DNA of 64,000 nucleotides from Planctomycetota bacterium (GTDB taxonomy: Bacteria > Planctomycetota > PUPC01 > JACPCR01): assembly GCA_016179685.1 (NCBI GenBank), contig JACPCR010000051.1, positions 1-64,000 on the forward strand, given 5' to 3'. Within the stretch, counting starts at the first letter, position 1. Every line of letters starts with the position of its first letter. The notes under the pieces are model-generated. The model had not been told where the DNA came from. It did not search any database and saw only the letters and a list, made by a program, of their open reading frames with translations. Both the position numbers and the translations under genes were made by a program. Below are positions 8,248-16,760 of the stretch, one piece after another.

Positions 8248-10386
8248 ATGCGAAGACAGATTGCTTCGAGTCATTCCAGACAGAAAAGATTAGCGCATGG
8301 AATCGTTGGAGTGGTCATCCTTGCCGCAGCCATTGTCTTCAATGCAGCAGAAGGACTGGATGCGGCCGGACTGCTCATCGCAGACGGCGGCTTCGGCGGA
8401 CTCCTGGATATCCGGGAGCACACTGCCAGCGTCACCATCAACAACGGCGTGGCGGTCACCGAAGTGACCCAGGTCTTCCGAAACACGGAGAATCGTCAGG
8501 TCGAGGCGCTTTATGTCTTTCCCGTGCCGCGCGGGGCCTCCGTGGCCAGCTTCAGCATGTGGATCAACGGGAAGGAGATGGTGGGCGAGGTGCTCGAAAA
8601 GGAGAAGGCGCGCCAGATTTACACCAGTTACAAGCAGAGACGTCAGGACCCGGGTCTCCTCGAGCAGAAGGACTACAAGACATTCGAGCTGCGCATCTTT
8701 CCCATCGGTCCGGGTGCAGAGCAGAAAGTCCAAATCCGATATTACCAGGAACTCGAGGTGGACTCGGACTGGGCGACTTATGTTTATCCCCTGGCGACGG
8801 TGAGCAAGGAAGGCTTGAAATCGCAGACCCAGGGCAAGTTCGCTCTGAATCTCGACGTGAAGTCGGAAATCCCGATCGCGGAGCTGTCGAGCCCCAGCCA
8901 CGACAAGGCCTTCGCCGTGGCTCGCCACAGCGAGTCCTACCAACAGGCCAGTCTCGAGGCCTCGGGCTGGGACCTGAACCGAGACGTGGTCCTCTGTTAC
9001 CGCCTGTCTCGTCCCCGGACGGGCATGGACATGGTTTGTTCCCGCGTTTCGAGCGAGGACGGGTATTTCCTGATGACCCTGATGGCAGGCGAGGACCTGG
9101 CCGCCGTGGAGGCGGGCATGGATTACGTGTTCATTCTGGACATATCGGGCAGCATGGCGGAGCAGGGGAGGTACCCGCTTGCCCGGGACTCCGTGGGCGC
9201 CTTCATCCGCGAGCTGGGGACGCCGGACCGGCTGGAGGTGCTCACGTTCAACGTTCAGTCCCATGCGCTGTTCCGGCATCTTCGGCCCGCCGACGAGTCG
9301 GCCAAGTCCGCCGCCCTGGATTTCCTGGCTTCGCAGTCGCCCCGGGGCGGGACCCTCCTGCACCCCGCGATCACGGCGGCTTACCGTTACGGGGAGTCGC
9401 CGCGCACCTTGAACGTCGTCATCTTGAGTGACGGAATGACGGAGCAGGCGGAGCGCGCCCGCCTCTTGGACCTCATCCGCTCGAGGCCCGCCCATGCCCG
9501 CGTCTTCTGCATCGGGGTCGGCAACGAGGTGAACCGCCCGTTGCTGGAACAACTGGCCCAGGACTCCGGTGGACTCGCGGCCTTCATCTCCGCGGGAGAC
9601 GATTTTCAGCGGCAGGCGAAGGCCTTTCGCCGCAAGCTGGCCCGCGCCGTGGCCACCGACCTCGAGGTCGGTTTCACCGGTCTGGGCATCTACGACACGG
9701 AGCCGAAGACGCTCGCGAACCTCTATCACGGCATGCCTCTGCGCATCTACGGCCGCTACCGCGACGCCGGGCGCGCTACGGTCGCCCTTTCGGGCAACCT
9801 GGACGGGCAGTCCTTCCGCAAGGAATTCACCGTGGAGCTGCCAGCGGAAGAAGCGGGCAATCCGGAGATCGAAAGAATGTGGGCCTGGCATCGAATGGAC
9901 CGCCTCTTGAAGGAAGCGGACCGGACGGATTCCGGGGCAAGCGTCGTGGCCGAGGTGGTACGGTTGGGCGAGGCCTATTCCATCGCTTCCGAACATACCT
10001 CCTTCATCGTGCTCGAGAACGATTCCGAGTACCAACGATGGCGCATCGATCGGCGCAATGCCCTGCGGCTCGAACGGGACCGCCGTGCGCAGGAAAAGGT
10101 CCGGAGTGACCTCGAGGCGATCCGGTCGAAGGCCCTGGCGGACCTGGGCCCCGTGCCCGAGGAGATGAAGACGCTGCCTGCGGCGCTGCCTGCCCGGCCC
10201 TCGGCGTCGCCCCAGGCCTCGACCTCGCCCACAGCCGCGCCGAACCCTTCGCGGTCCCGGAGCTGGAATCTGGACCTCCCCAGCGGGGGCGGATTCGGCG
10301 GAGGGGCCCTGGACCCCCTGACGGCGCTGGCCGCACTGGGACTGGCCGCTCTCGCGGCCGCCAGAAAGAATTCGAGCCGCTCATGA
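8248..10386 (+). CDS. VIT-VWA surface protein with GlyGly-CTERM-like tail
   Basis: A 712-residue exported protein. The N-terminus MRRQIASSHSRQKR is followed by a hydrophobic signal segment. A VIT (inter-alpha-trypsin inhibitor heavy chain type) domain covers about 45-175. A von Willebrand A domain has the MIDAS motif DISGS at 298-302. After a Pro/Ser/Thr-rich linker the tail reads GGGFGGG (680-686), then a hydrophobic stretch, then RKNSSRS. This three-part tail (glycines, membrane helix, basic end) is the layout of GlyGly-CTERM sorting signals cut by rhombosortase. The next gene, overlapping by four bases (ATGA), encodes a rhombosortase-like protease. The start at 8248 is fixed by AGGAGGT at 8234-8240. 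The ligand and role are unknown; adhesion or surface assembly is inferred. Confidence 0.85.
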   Translation: MRRQIASSHSRQKRLAHGIVGVVILAAAIVFNAAEGLDAAGLLIADGGFGGLLDIREHTASVTINNGVAVTEVTQVFRNTENRQVEALYVFPVPRGASVASFSMWINGKEMVGEVLEKEKARQIYTSYKQRRQDPGLLEQKDYKTFELRIFPIGPGAEQKVQIRYYQELEVDSDWATYVYPLATVSKEGLKSQTQGKFALNLDVKSEIPIAELSSPSHDKAFAVARHSESYQQASLEASGWDLNRDVVLCYRLSRPRTGMDMVCSRVSSEDGYFLMTLMAGEDLAAVEAGMDYVFILDISGSMAEQGRYPLARDSVGAFIRELGTPDRLEVLTFNVQSHALFRHLRPADESAKSAALDFLASQSPRGGTLLHPAITAAYRYGESPRTLNVVILSDGMTEQAERARLLDLIRSRPAHARVFCIGVGNEVNRPLLEQLAQDSGGLAAFISAGDDFQRQAKAFRRKLARAVATDLEVGFTGLGIYDTEPKTLANLYHGMPLRIYGRYRDAGRATVALSGNLDGQSFRKEFTVELPAEEAGNPEIERMWAWHRMDRLLKEADRTDSGASVVAEVVRLGEAYSIASEHTSFIVLENDSEYQRWRIDRRNALRLERDRRAQEKVRSDLEAIRSKALADLGPVPEEMKTLPAALPARPSASPQASTSPTAAPNPSRSRSWNLDLPSGGGFGGGALDPLTALAALGLAALAAARKNSSRS

Positions 10387-11090
10387 GGCTGCCACTTCTC
10401 CCTTCCCTTCGCCCCGCGGGGAGGCGCATCCCCTGCGCCTCCCCGCTTCTCACCCTTCTTGCCGTGGCCATCCACCTCTGCCCGGCCGCCCCGCCGCTCC
10501 TCGAGTTTCGGCGCGAGGCCGTCGCCGAGCACGAAATCTGGCGGGTCGTCACCTGTCATTGGACCCACTTCTCCTGGGATCACCTGCTCTGGGACGCCCT
10601 CGCTCTGGTGGTCCTGGGCAGCCTCTGGGAGATGCGAAGTGGATTCCGTTTCTGGCTCGGCCTCGCGCTCTCCGCTCTCCTGATCCCTGCGGGCATCGCC
10701 GTGGGCCTGCCGGACATCCAGTCCTACCGTGGCCTTTCCGGCATCGATTCCGCCCTTTTCGCCGGGCTGGCCTGCGAGGTTCTCGCCGAAAAGTGGCGTG
10801 AGAGGCGGCGGCTCGACGCCGCAGCCGTCGCCGCGCTCGGCCTCGCCTTCGCCGGAAAGGTCCTCTTCGAGATGCTCACGGGCCAGACCCTTTTCGTCGA
10901 TAGCGCCGCGGCCGGCATGACTCCCCTTCCGCTCGCCCATCTCCTGGGCGCCGCCGCGGGAGTTCTGGCCGTTTTCGTTGTCGAAAGGCCTGGAAACGCA
11001 GGCGAGAAAGTGCCAAACTTCAGCGGAAAATCTTCGCTTCCGCAAAGGAGGATCTCATGGCTGCCCGACTCGCTTTCACGCTGGAGCTGA
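10383..11090 (+). CDS. Rhombosortase-like rhomboid protease
   Basis: A 235-residue multi-pass membrane protein of the rhomboid family. The WR-TCHWTHFSWDHL region and the active-site block YRGLSGIDSALF are visible, with probable nucleophile S119 and general-base H186 in PLAHLLG. Rhombosortases are short rhomboid proteases that remove GlyGly-CTERM tails, and they often lie beside a substrate. Here the start codon overlaps the stop of a gene whose tail has exactly that layout. The position after the nucleophile usually held by His is Asp122, so it is not a textbook member. The 3-prime end overlaps rhaM by 34 bases. A general rhomboid protease is the alternative. Confidence 0.75.
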   Translation: MRLPLLPSLRPAGRRIPCASPLLTLLAVAIHLCPAAPPLLEFRREAVAEHEIWRVVTCHWTHFSWDHLLWDALALVVLGSLWEMRSGFRFWLGLALSALLIPAGIAVGLPDIQSYRGLSGIDSALFAGLACEVLAEKWRERRRLDAAAVAALGLAFAGKVLFEMLTGQTLFVDSAAAGMTPLPLAHLLGAAAGVLAVFVVERPGNAGEKVPNFSGKSSLPQRRISWLPDSLSRWS

Positions 11091-11386
11091 AGCCGGAGAC
11101 GGTCTCCAAGTACATCGAGCACCACCGGCACGTCTGGCCCGAGGTGCAGAAATCGCTCCGCGAGAACGGTTTCTATCCCATGTCCATCTTCTTGCTGGGA
11201 CACCGCCTGTTCCTTTACACGGAATACCATGGACACAAGCCGGTGGAACAGGCTTTCGAAGATTATCTCCGGCCCCCGAAGTGCCAGGAGTGGGATGCTC
11301 TGATGCGGACCTTCCAGAAGCCGGTGTCCGAGGCGAAGCCCGGCGAATGGTGGGCCCCCATGCAGGAGGTCTATCGCCATGAGTGA
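11057..11386 (+). CDS. rhaM: L-rhamnose mutarotase
   Basis: A 109-residue protein of normal length for RhaM, which interconverts the alpha and beta anomers of L-rhamnose in the cytoplasm. Typical features are YIEHHRHVWPEV near the N-terminus with H23 at the catalytic position, the LFLYTEYHG strand, and the C-terminal EWWAPMQEVYRHE. The start is fixed by AAGGAGG six bases before the ATG, inside the end of the rhombosortase-like gene. No other rhamnose gene is nearby. The last codons and stop lie within a 30-bp perfect palindrome. Confidence 0.93.
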   Translation: MAARLAFTLELKPETVSKYIEHHRHVWPEVQKSLRENGFYPMSIFLLGHRLFLYTEYHGHKPVEQAFEDYLRPPKCQEWDALMRTFQKPVSEAKPGEWWAPMQEVYRHE

Positions 11387-11404
11387 GCGCGCTCACTCAT
11401 GGCG
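11375..11404. repeat. 30-bp perfect palindrome over the rhaM stop codon
   Basis: A loopless palindrome centred on GAGTGAGCGCGCTCACTC. It covers the last three codons and stop of rhaM. A 32-base segment, 11369-11400, is repeated with one mismatch at 11441-11472, so the palindrome core occurs twice 72 bases apart. Confidence 0.8.
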
Positions 11405-11440
11405 GCGGGAGCGCCAGCATCTTGCTGACACCCGCGCCGG

Positions 11441-11472
11441 GTCTATCGCCACGAGTGAGCGCGCTCACTCAT
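11441..11472 (+). repeat. Second copy of the rhaM-end repeat
   Basis: A 32-base direct repeat of the rhaM 3-prime end (one difference), containing the 18-bp palindrome GAGTGAGCGCGCTCACTC at 11453-11470. It sits just upstream of the clpP-like promoter. The first two bases of that promoter's -35 hexamer at 11472 abut the repeat. Confidence 0.8.
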
Positions 11473-11499
11473 TGCGATGCTCCTGCTGTTCCTTATAAT
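11472..11499 (+). promoter_or_regulatory. Sigma-70-type promoter of the clpP-like gene
   Basis: TTGCGA at 11472-11477, a 16-base spacer, and a perfect TATAAT at 11494-11499, followed about 45 bases later by the clpP-like ATG with AAGGAG before it. This is the clearest housekeeping promoter in the window. The adjacent palindrome could act as a terminator for the upstream operon or as an operator. Confidence 0.65.
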
Positions 11500-11544
11500 A
11501 CGCCCGCCGTCTGACCATCGGGCACGTCCACCAAGGAGCAAGCT

Positions 11545-12186
11545 ATGGGGTCCGAAATCGGGAAGGACATCCGGGCCGAGGACCCGGACGAAGGGGAAGA
11601 GGAGGAGGAAGAGGAAGAAAGCCCGGTCCAGAAGCCTCAAGAGGCCGAGGCCTCTCTGTTGCGGGGCCTGATGAAGGCCCGCACCGTCGTCCTTTCAGGC
11701 GAGATTGACAAGAAACTGGCCGAGAAGGTCACCACCTACCTCCTCGTCCTCGATTCGGAATCGCACGCTCCCATCAAGCTCTTCGTCGACTCGCCGGGCG
11801 GGGACGCCGACGCGGGCTTCGCCATTTTGGACATGGTCCGTTTCGTCGAATCGCCCGTGCTGACCATCTCGAACGGCCTCACGGCGAGCGCGGGCGTGAT
11901 CATCTTGCTCGCCGCACCCAAGGAACAGCGTTTGACCCTGCCCAATTCGCGGTTTCTGATCCACCAGCCTTCGAGCGGCATGTTCGGGGTGGCCTCGGAC
12001 ATCAAGATTCATGCCGAGGAAATCCTCAAGCTCAAGCAACGCGTCATCCAGCTCATCGCCACCGAGTGCGGGCAGACCTATGAGAAGGTGGAGGAGGACA
12101 TCAAGCGGGATCGCTGGCTTTCCCCGGAAGAAGCCCGGGACTTCGGACTGGTGAGTCGCATCATCCGCAGATCGTCGGAGATTTGA
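11545..12186 (+). CDS. ClpP-like serine peptidase with acidic N-terminal extension
   Basis: A 213-residue ClpP/crotonase-fold protease. The probable triad is S115 in GLTASAGVII, H140 in FLIHQP and D185 in EEDIKRDRW; the Ser-His spacing matches ClpP. ClpP forms a barrel that degrades unfolded proteins fed by AAA+ unfoldases such as ClpX. The first about 40 residues are unusual: a run of eight Glu (EGEEEEEEEE) in place of the usual short propeptide. Divergence at the active Ser (TASAG instead of AASMG) suggests a ClpP-like paralogue rather than the main ClpP. No clpX lies beside it. Confidence 0.85.
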   Translation: MGSEIGKDIRAEDPDEGEEEEEEEESPVQKPQEAEASLLRGLMKARTVVLSGEIDKKLAEKVTTYLLVLDSESHAPIKLFVDSPGGDADAGFAILDMVRFVESPVLTISNGLTASAGVIILLAAPKEQRLTLPNSRFLIHQPSSGMFGVASDIKIHAEEILKLKQRVIQLIATECGQTYEKVEEDIKRDRWLSPEEARDFGLVSRIIRRSSEI

Positions 12187-12245
12187 AGCTTCATGAGACG
12201 GCGGCGGCAAGAGTGTCTCCACGCTTCTGCCACCGTTGTCTCCTT

Positions 12246-13424
12246 ATGAGAAAAACCTGGCTCATCCACGCATCGGTCCTCGGCATCGCCCTCTTGGCCG
12301 GAGTCGGGTTGCTTCTCTTCTCACGGCGGCAGCCAGCGCGGGCTTCGAGCGGCCGAGGCGCCTATTTCTTCAAGCAACCGCGGACCTGCGGCCAGTGCCA
12401 TCCGGAAATCTTCAACGAATGGGTCACGTCGCGCCATTCCCTCTCCGCCCCGGCCGCCAATCCCTTTTTTGAAGCCGTGCGCCGACGCGTGTCGGATGAA
12501 AGTGGAAGCCAGGCCGCCAGGGACTGCCTCTCCTGCCATGCGCCCGTGGCCGCGGCTCTCGAGGACTGGGACTTCGAGGAGAGAATCAGCCGATGGGGCA
12601 TTTCCTGCGACTTCTGCCACTCCGTGACGGGGATGCAGGCTTCTCTCCACTTTCCCGGCTTCATGATCCGGTCCGACAACATCAAACGCGGACCCTATGG
12701 GGACGCCAATCCACGGGGTCATCAGGCCGAATATTCGGAGCTGCATACCCGGTCCCGCTTTTGCCTCGAGTGCCACCGGGACATGCTGGCGGGGCCTGCC
12801 CCCCTGGGTTGCGTCTCCGGCGCGGACACGCCGATCCATGACGACTCCATCTCCTGCCAGCGCTGCCATATGCCCGCCGCCAGGCGAAAGGTCTGCACGA
12901 CTCGGGGAATCCGCGAGCGCGACGACGTTTTCCAGCATCGATGGGGCGGGTCCAGAGACCGCGAGATGCTCCGCCAGGCGGCTTCACTCCAGGCCGAGGT
13001 CCGAGACTCCACCCTGCGGGTGACCCTCCGCAGCGGCTTCCTGGCGCACCCCTTTCCCGCGGGACCGCCTTTCCGCCTCGTGGCCGTGCAAGTCCATGCC
13101 CAGGATGCTCGGGGCCAGACCGTTTGGAGAAACTGGACATCCGATCCGCTTCTCGAGGCGCCCGAGGCCGCCTGCGCCCGCGTGCTGGCGGACGAGGGTG
13201 GCCGGCCCGTCCCCTTCTGGCGCGCCCAGCGTACCTTGCGAGATAGCCGCCTCCTGCCCGGCGAGAACCGAACCCTCGAAATCCGCCTCCCACCCGAAGC
13301 CCGGGCGTGTCGCATCGAACTGCTCTATTTCCTCGCGCCTCCGTCATTCCTTGAAGACCTGGATATCCGGGACCGAGCCTTCACTGAGCCGAGGATTGTC
13401 GATGAGACCGAACTGTCCTGGTGA
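12246..13424 (+). CDS. Pentaheme c-type cytochrome (cytochrome c554-like)
   Basis: A 392-residue exported multiheme protein. Five CXXCH heme motifs are present: CGQCH (48), CLSCH (94), CDFCH (121), CLECH (173) and CQRCH (204). All five lie in the N-terminal half, in a pattern resembling cytochrome c554-type domains. The C-terminal half is a beta-rich region without hemes. The N-terminus MRKTWLIHASVLGIALLAG is a signal peptide or anchor. The start at 12246 is chosen because it begins the signal sequence; an upstream in-frame TTG at 12183 overlapping the clpP-like stop is less likely. The protein presumably carries electrons in the periplasm. Partner proteins are not in this window. Confidence 0.85.
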   Translation: MRKTWLIHASVLGIALLAGVGLLLFSRRQPARASSGRGAYFFKQPRTCGQCHPEIFNEWVTSRHSLSAPAANPFFEAVRRRVSDESGSQAARDCLSCHAPVAAALEDWDFEERISRWGISCDFCHSVTGMQASLHFPGFMIRSDNIKRGPYGDANPRGHQAEYSELHTRSRFCLECHRDMLAGPAPLGCVSGADTPIHDDSISCQRCHMPAARRKVCTTRGIRERDDVFQHRWGGSRDREMLRQAASLQAEVRDSTLRVTLRSGFLAHPFPAGPPFRLVAVQVHAQDARGQTVWRNWTSDPLLEAPEAACARVLADEGGRPVPFWRAQRTLRDSRLLPGENRTLEIRLPPEARACRIELLYFLAPPSFLEDLDIRDRAFTEPRIVDETELSW

Positions 13425-13694
13425 AAAGGGGACGATGGACCATGGGCAACGGACAACGGTCAAGAAGGAAGCATGAGGCGGGTGTGGGGGAGCTTGCCCC
13501 GAAGCGAAGCGGGAGTTTGGGAGTGGAAAGGTGGCCCGGTGACGGAGCGACGCAGGGACCCGGTGACACGGCGACCAGCAGATACGGCGAGCGGGTGCAA
13601 GAGCCGACGAGGCGCGGAGGACTGCGGGCTGCTTGTCCTCCGTCCCCCCTTCTGCTAGCTTCCTGCTTCCTGCTTCCCGTTCACTGCTTCTCCC

Positions 13695-15476
13695 ATGTTC
13701 GCCTATCCCATCCTCTGGCGGGAGATGCTGGACCTGGCCCGGCGGAGACGCCTCTGGGTCTATCAGCTTCTTTACGCCAGCCTCCTGAGCCTCCTCTTCC
13801 TCGTCATCTGGCCCAGGGGCGGGAAGATCGATTCCATGGAGATGCAAGGCAGCGGACAGGCATTCCTGCTCCTGGCCCTCTGGATACAGGCCGGGCTGGC
13901 GCTGCTGCTGCCTCCGCCGCTGGTCGCCGCCGCGCTGACCTCGGAGAAGGAGCAGCGCAGCCTGGACCTGCTGATGCTCTCGCCCCTGGGCGCAGGCTCA
14001 ATCGTCGCCACCAAATGTTTCTGCCGCATCGTGAATCTTGGCGTTGTCCTCGCCAGCGGGCTGCCCGTCCTCATGCTCGGACTGTTCCTCGGAGGAGTCG
14101 CTCCGGAACAGCTTCTCTGGGGCTTTGCCGTCATCCTCGGGCTCGGACTGCTGGCCGGGTGCGCTGGCGCCCTGTGCGGCGCCCTTTTCCCGAGTTTTTT
14201 CACGGCCCTGGTCGGGTCCTATGCCCTTCTCGGACTCCTGATCGGGGTCATTCCGCTCGCCCTCAGCCGAATCTGGCCGCCCGCCTGGCAGCTTCTCAGC
14301 CCCCTCGGGATGATTCCGGTACTGCTCAACGACGCCACGGCGGGCAACCTTCCGGCCGGGCCGGGTCTGATCCTCGTTTTGTGGACGGCTCTGGCCGTCC
14401 TCCTCGTTGTCCTGGCCCGCACCGCTCTTCTTCGTGAAGTGGTCACCAGGACACCCCGGGCCCGGCGCGCCCGGAGCGAGACGCCGAAGCCCTTTCCCTG
14501 GCGTCCGCTGCGGACTCCCCAGGGATGGCTCATGGCCTGGCGGGAGCTGCGCGGCAAGGCGCCAGACTGCTCGATGATACCCCTCGGCCTCGTGCTCGCC
14601 CTCTACCTCACCGCCGCAGTTCTCGACCTGCTGCTCTGGAACACGCTGCAAAATCCGGGCGCACATGCGGCCGGCGTGCTGGGACTCGGCGTGGCCGCAG
14701 TGCTTTTTGCCCTCTTTGCCAGCACAGCGAGCCTGGTGCGGGAACGCCGGCAGGGCGACCTCGATCTCGTCCTCCTCTCGCGGCTCAGCGCCCGCGAGGT
14801 GGTCGAGGGGAAATACCGCGGGATTCTCCTGTCCGCCCTCCCCGTCCTCGCTCTGCCCGTCCTTCAGGCCGCGGTGGGGCCCGAGCCGCTGATCCTCATT
14901 CCCTTCATCCTCATTCTTCTGGAAACCTTTGCTCCCATGGCGGTCCTCGCCGGAATGGAAGGCGGCATGCGATCCGACGACTTCCTCGCGGCGCTCGGCC
15001 GCGCCTTCCTCCGATGCGGCATCCTGTTCCTGCTCAAGACCACCAAGCTCCTCTGGATCACGATCGGGGTCGTCCTCGTGGGAAGCCTGCCGCTCGTCTT
15101 CGTGGGCGCTTTTTATCCTTCCGTCGTCGTCACGGTTCTGGCCGGGCTCGTCTTCGTCCTTCACCGCTGGCTCAATATCGAGGTCGAAGTGGTCACCCTG
15201 TCCCTCAGTTCCCAGTTCAGCCGGGGCGGCATCGATACGGAATGGCATGGAGCGGAATGGGAGATGAGCCGGCCTCATCTCATTCTGACCCTTCTCTTCT
15301 GGTTCGGCGTCGTGACGCTCCTCTCCCTGATGTTCGGCCGCCTGCTCGGCGTCTTCGCCCTCTTTCTGCTGGGCGCGGCTCTGGCCGCCGCCTCCGTGCT
15401 CGTGGTGGTCTGGCTCATCCGGACCTACCGGGAGGGACAGAGGACATCGGTTGCGGAAGCGAAGCGCTGCCGCTGA
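13695..15476 (+). CDS. ABC-2-type transporter permease (double module)
   Basis: A 593-residue integral membrane protein with about twelve hydrophobic segments in two halves of six. This matches a fused pair of ABC-2 permease modules (residues about 1-250 and 290-585). The N-terminal amphipathic segment YPILWREMLDLARRRR and the block ALTSEKEQRSLDLLMLSPL are typical of ABC-2 export permeases. No ATPase gene is next to it; the nearest is the incomplete LolD-like gene at the right edge, about 48 kb away. The substrate is unknown. Its 3-prime end overlaps the convergent hydrolase gene by 52 bases. Confidence 0.8.
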   Translation: MFAYPILWREMLDLARRRRLWVYQLLYASLLSLLFLVIWPRGGKIDSMEMQGSGQAFLLLALWIQAGLALLLPPPLVAAALTSEKEQRSLDLLMLSPLGAGSIVATKCFCRIVNLGVVLASGLPVLMLGLFLGGVAPEQLLWGFAVILGLGLLAGCAGALCGALFPSFFTALVGSYALLGLLIGVIPLALSRIWPPAWQLLSPLGMIPVLLNDATAGNLPAGPGLILVLWTALAVLLVVLARTALLREVVTRTPRARRARSETPKPFPWRPLRTPQGWLMAWRELRGKAPDCSMIPLGLVLALYLTAAVLDLLLWNTLQNPGAHAAGVLGLGVAAVLFALFASTASLVRERRQGDLDLVLLSRLSAREVVEGKYRGILLSALPVLALPVLQAAVGPEPLILIPFILILLETFAPMAVLAGMEGGMRSDDFLAALGRAFLRCGILFLLKTTKLLWITIGVVLVGSLPLVFVGAFYPSVVVTVLAGLVFVLHRWLNIEVEVVTLSLSSQFSRGGIDTEWHGAEWEMSRPHLILTLLFWFGVVTLLSLMFGRLLGVFALFLLGAALAAASVLVVVWLIRTYREGQRTSVAEAKRCR

Positions 15477-16420
15477 AACTGCCGCAGAAAGAAATGGCCG
15501 ACCCAGGTCCTCGCGAGGGGAAAGACGAGAATCGAGGAGAAATGACCGAGAGGGACGGTCCGAAGCTCGGGCTGTCCTGCGGCCTCCCACAGACGCTTCC
15601 AGTTGCGCCGGGGCACGACTCGGTCCCAGGAGGCGGTGATCATCAAGACCCTGGACGGATCGATTCGATCCATGTGTTCCAGGGGCTCCAATAATTGCCC
15701 CTGATGCCTTTTCACAAATTCCTCCGGCGTGAGGCCAGCTCTCGCCAGGTATTCCCTTCGAGCCCGGCGCATCGATCGCTCCCTCGAGTAGGCCAGCAGA
15801 GCAACGAGGTCTCCGCCCGCCAGCAACCACGCGCTGGCGGTGATCCGCGGCTCCAGCGCATCCACCAGGCAGGCCAGTATGCCGCCCAAGCTGATGCCCA
15901 CGCACCCGATGCACGCAGGATTCACCTCCGGACGCCCCTGAAGCCACGATACCACTTTCCTTGCGTCCAGGACGGCTTGCCGCAACACGGCGTCCGTGAA
16001 GGCAAGGTCAAATTCCCGCCCATGGAACATCTCCGCCTTCGCCTCAAATACGAAAGCCACCATCCCCCTCTTGGCCAGCGAACAGGCCAGGTCCGTGGAA
16101 AGAGATTCTCCCCCGCGCAAGATCGGAAAGACAAGAATGGCCGGGGCGGGTGAAGCCTGGTTTCTCGGGAAGTAGCAGGTTCCTCGAATCCAGTCGTTCG
16201 CCGGAACGGTATGGACCTCCGAGTGAAACCGCAGTTCGAGGGTCCAGTAATGGGGCGAACCGCCGGGGAGGACGTCGCTTTCCAGTTCCGTCAAGCCCGT
16301 GAAGGGCTCGACACCTGGCGTGTCTGCAGATCGAATGATGCGTGTGGCATTCTCGGGCCGGTAGTTCCGGAGAAAACAGCCCGGCAGCCAGAGCAGCAGA
16401 ACCAGGAGCATCCGGTCCAT
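15425..16420 (-). CDS. Alpha/beta-hydrolase lipoprotein
   Basis: A 331-residue alpha/beta-hydrolase fold protein with a lipoprotein signal. MDRMLLVLLLWLPGC ends in the lipobox LPGC, so Cys15 is probably lipidated and the enzyme sits on a membrane facing the periplasm. Likely catalytic residues are S177 in GISLGG, an Asp in ITASWDRVVP and the His in LGHFSS. The start at 16420 is preceded by GAGG at normal spacing and begins the signal sequence. The longer open frame to 16510 runs into upstream non-coding sequence. The substrate is unknown; dienelactone-hydrolase or acetyl-esterase relatives are possible. Confidence 0.8.
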   Translation of the reverse strand: MDRMLLVLLLWLPGCFLRNYRPENATRIIRSADTPGVEPFTGLTELESDVLPGGSPHYWTLELRFHSEVHTVPANDWIRGTCYFPRNQASPAPAILVFPILRGGESLSTDLACSLAKRGMVAFVFEAKAEMFHGREFDLAFTDAVLRQAVLDARKVVSWLQGRPEVNPACIGCVGISLGGILACLVDALEPRITASAWLLAGGDLVALLAYSRERSMRRARREYLARAGLTPEEFVKRHQGQLLEPLEHMDRIDPSRVLMITASWDRVVPRRNWKRLWEAAGQPELRTVPLGHFSSILVFPLARTWVGHFFLRQFQRQRFASATDVLCPSR

Positions 16421-16583
16421 GATCCTCAACTGTATCACGACAGCGCACCATTTTGGCGTCAGTCGTTGGAGTGGCGGCTTTCGGCGTGGCACAAGCGCTG
16501 AAGCGCTCACTCCGACGCTGAGAGGTTACGAGACAACCGGATAAGAGCCCTCTGCGCAAACACTTACATCTTAAGTTGGTGGC

Positions 16584-16623
16584 TTCTCATCAAGTTCGGG
16601 GAGACGGCCACGCCCGATTTCGT
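16584..16623 (+). repeat. Dispersed repeat family D, copy 1
   Basis: TTCTCATCAAGTTCGGGGAG followed by CGCCCGATTTCGT. It matches 49161-49200 over about 40 bases with a few differences. A shorter inverted copy is at 49344-49363. Confidence 0.6.
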
Positions 16624-16635
16624 AACCCCGGTGTT

Positions 16636-16674
16636 GTTTCTCTCTGTCACAACGATGCGAGTCGGCGAGCTTGG
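16636..16674 (-). repeat. Dispersed repeat family B, copy 2
   Basis: The reverse complement of this stretch matches the core TCGTTGTGACAGAGAGAAAC of the 8182 and 48983 copies, with several differences at the far end. Confidence 0.65.
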
Positions 16675-16760
16675 CACAGAGCTCCCAGCGGGACAGGTCC
16701 GGAAGACAGGTCCGGAAGACGTGACTCCAACATCTCCGCGCGACGCGCAAACTTTCACAG

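Larger units (their letters stand above)
16421..16760. other. Intergenic region with two dispersed repeats
   Basis: No gene is seen in these 340 bases. They contain a family D repeat (16584-16623) followed by a reverse-strand family B repeat (16636-16674). The same two families occur together, in a different relative orientation, at 48983-49200. Confidence 0.6.

Noticed and set aside
13640-13695. Tandem CTTCCTG heptamers before the ABC-2 permease
   Set aside because: About three imperfect units of low-complexity sequence with no link to a known element.
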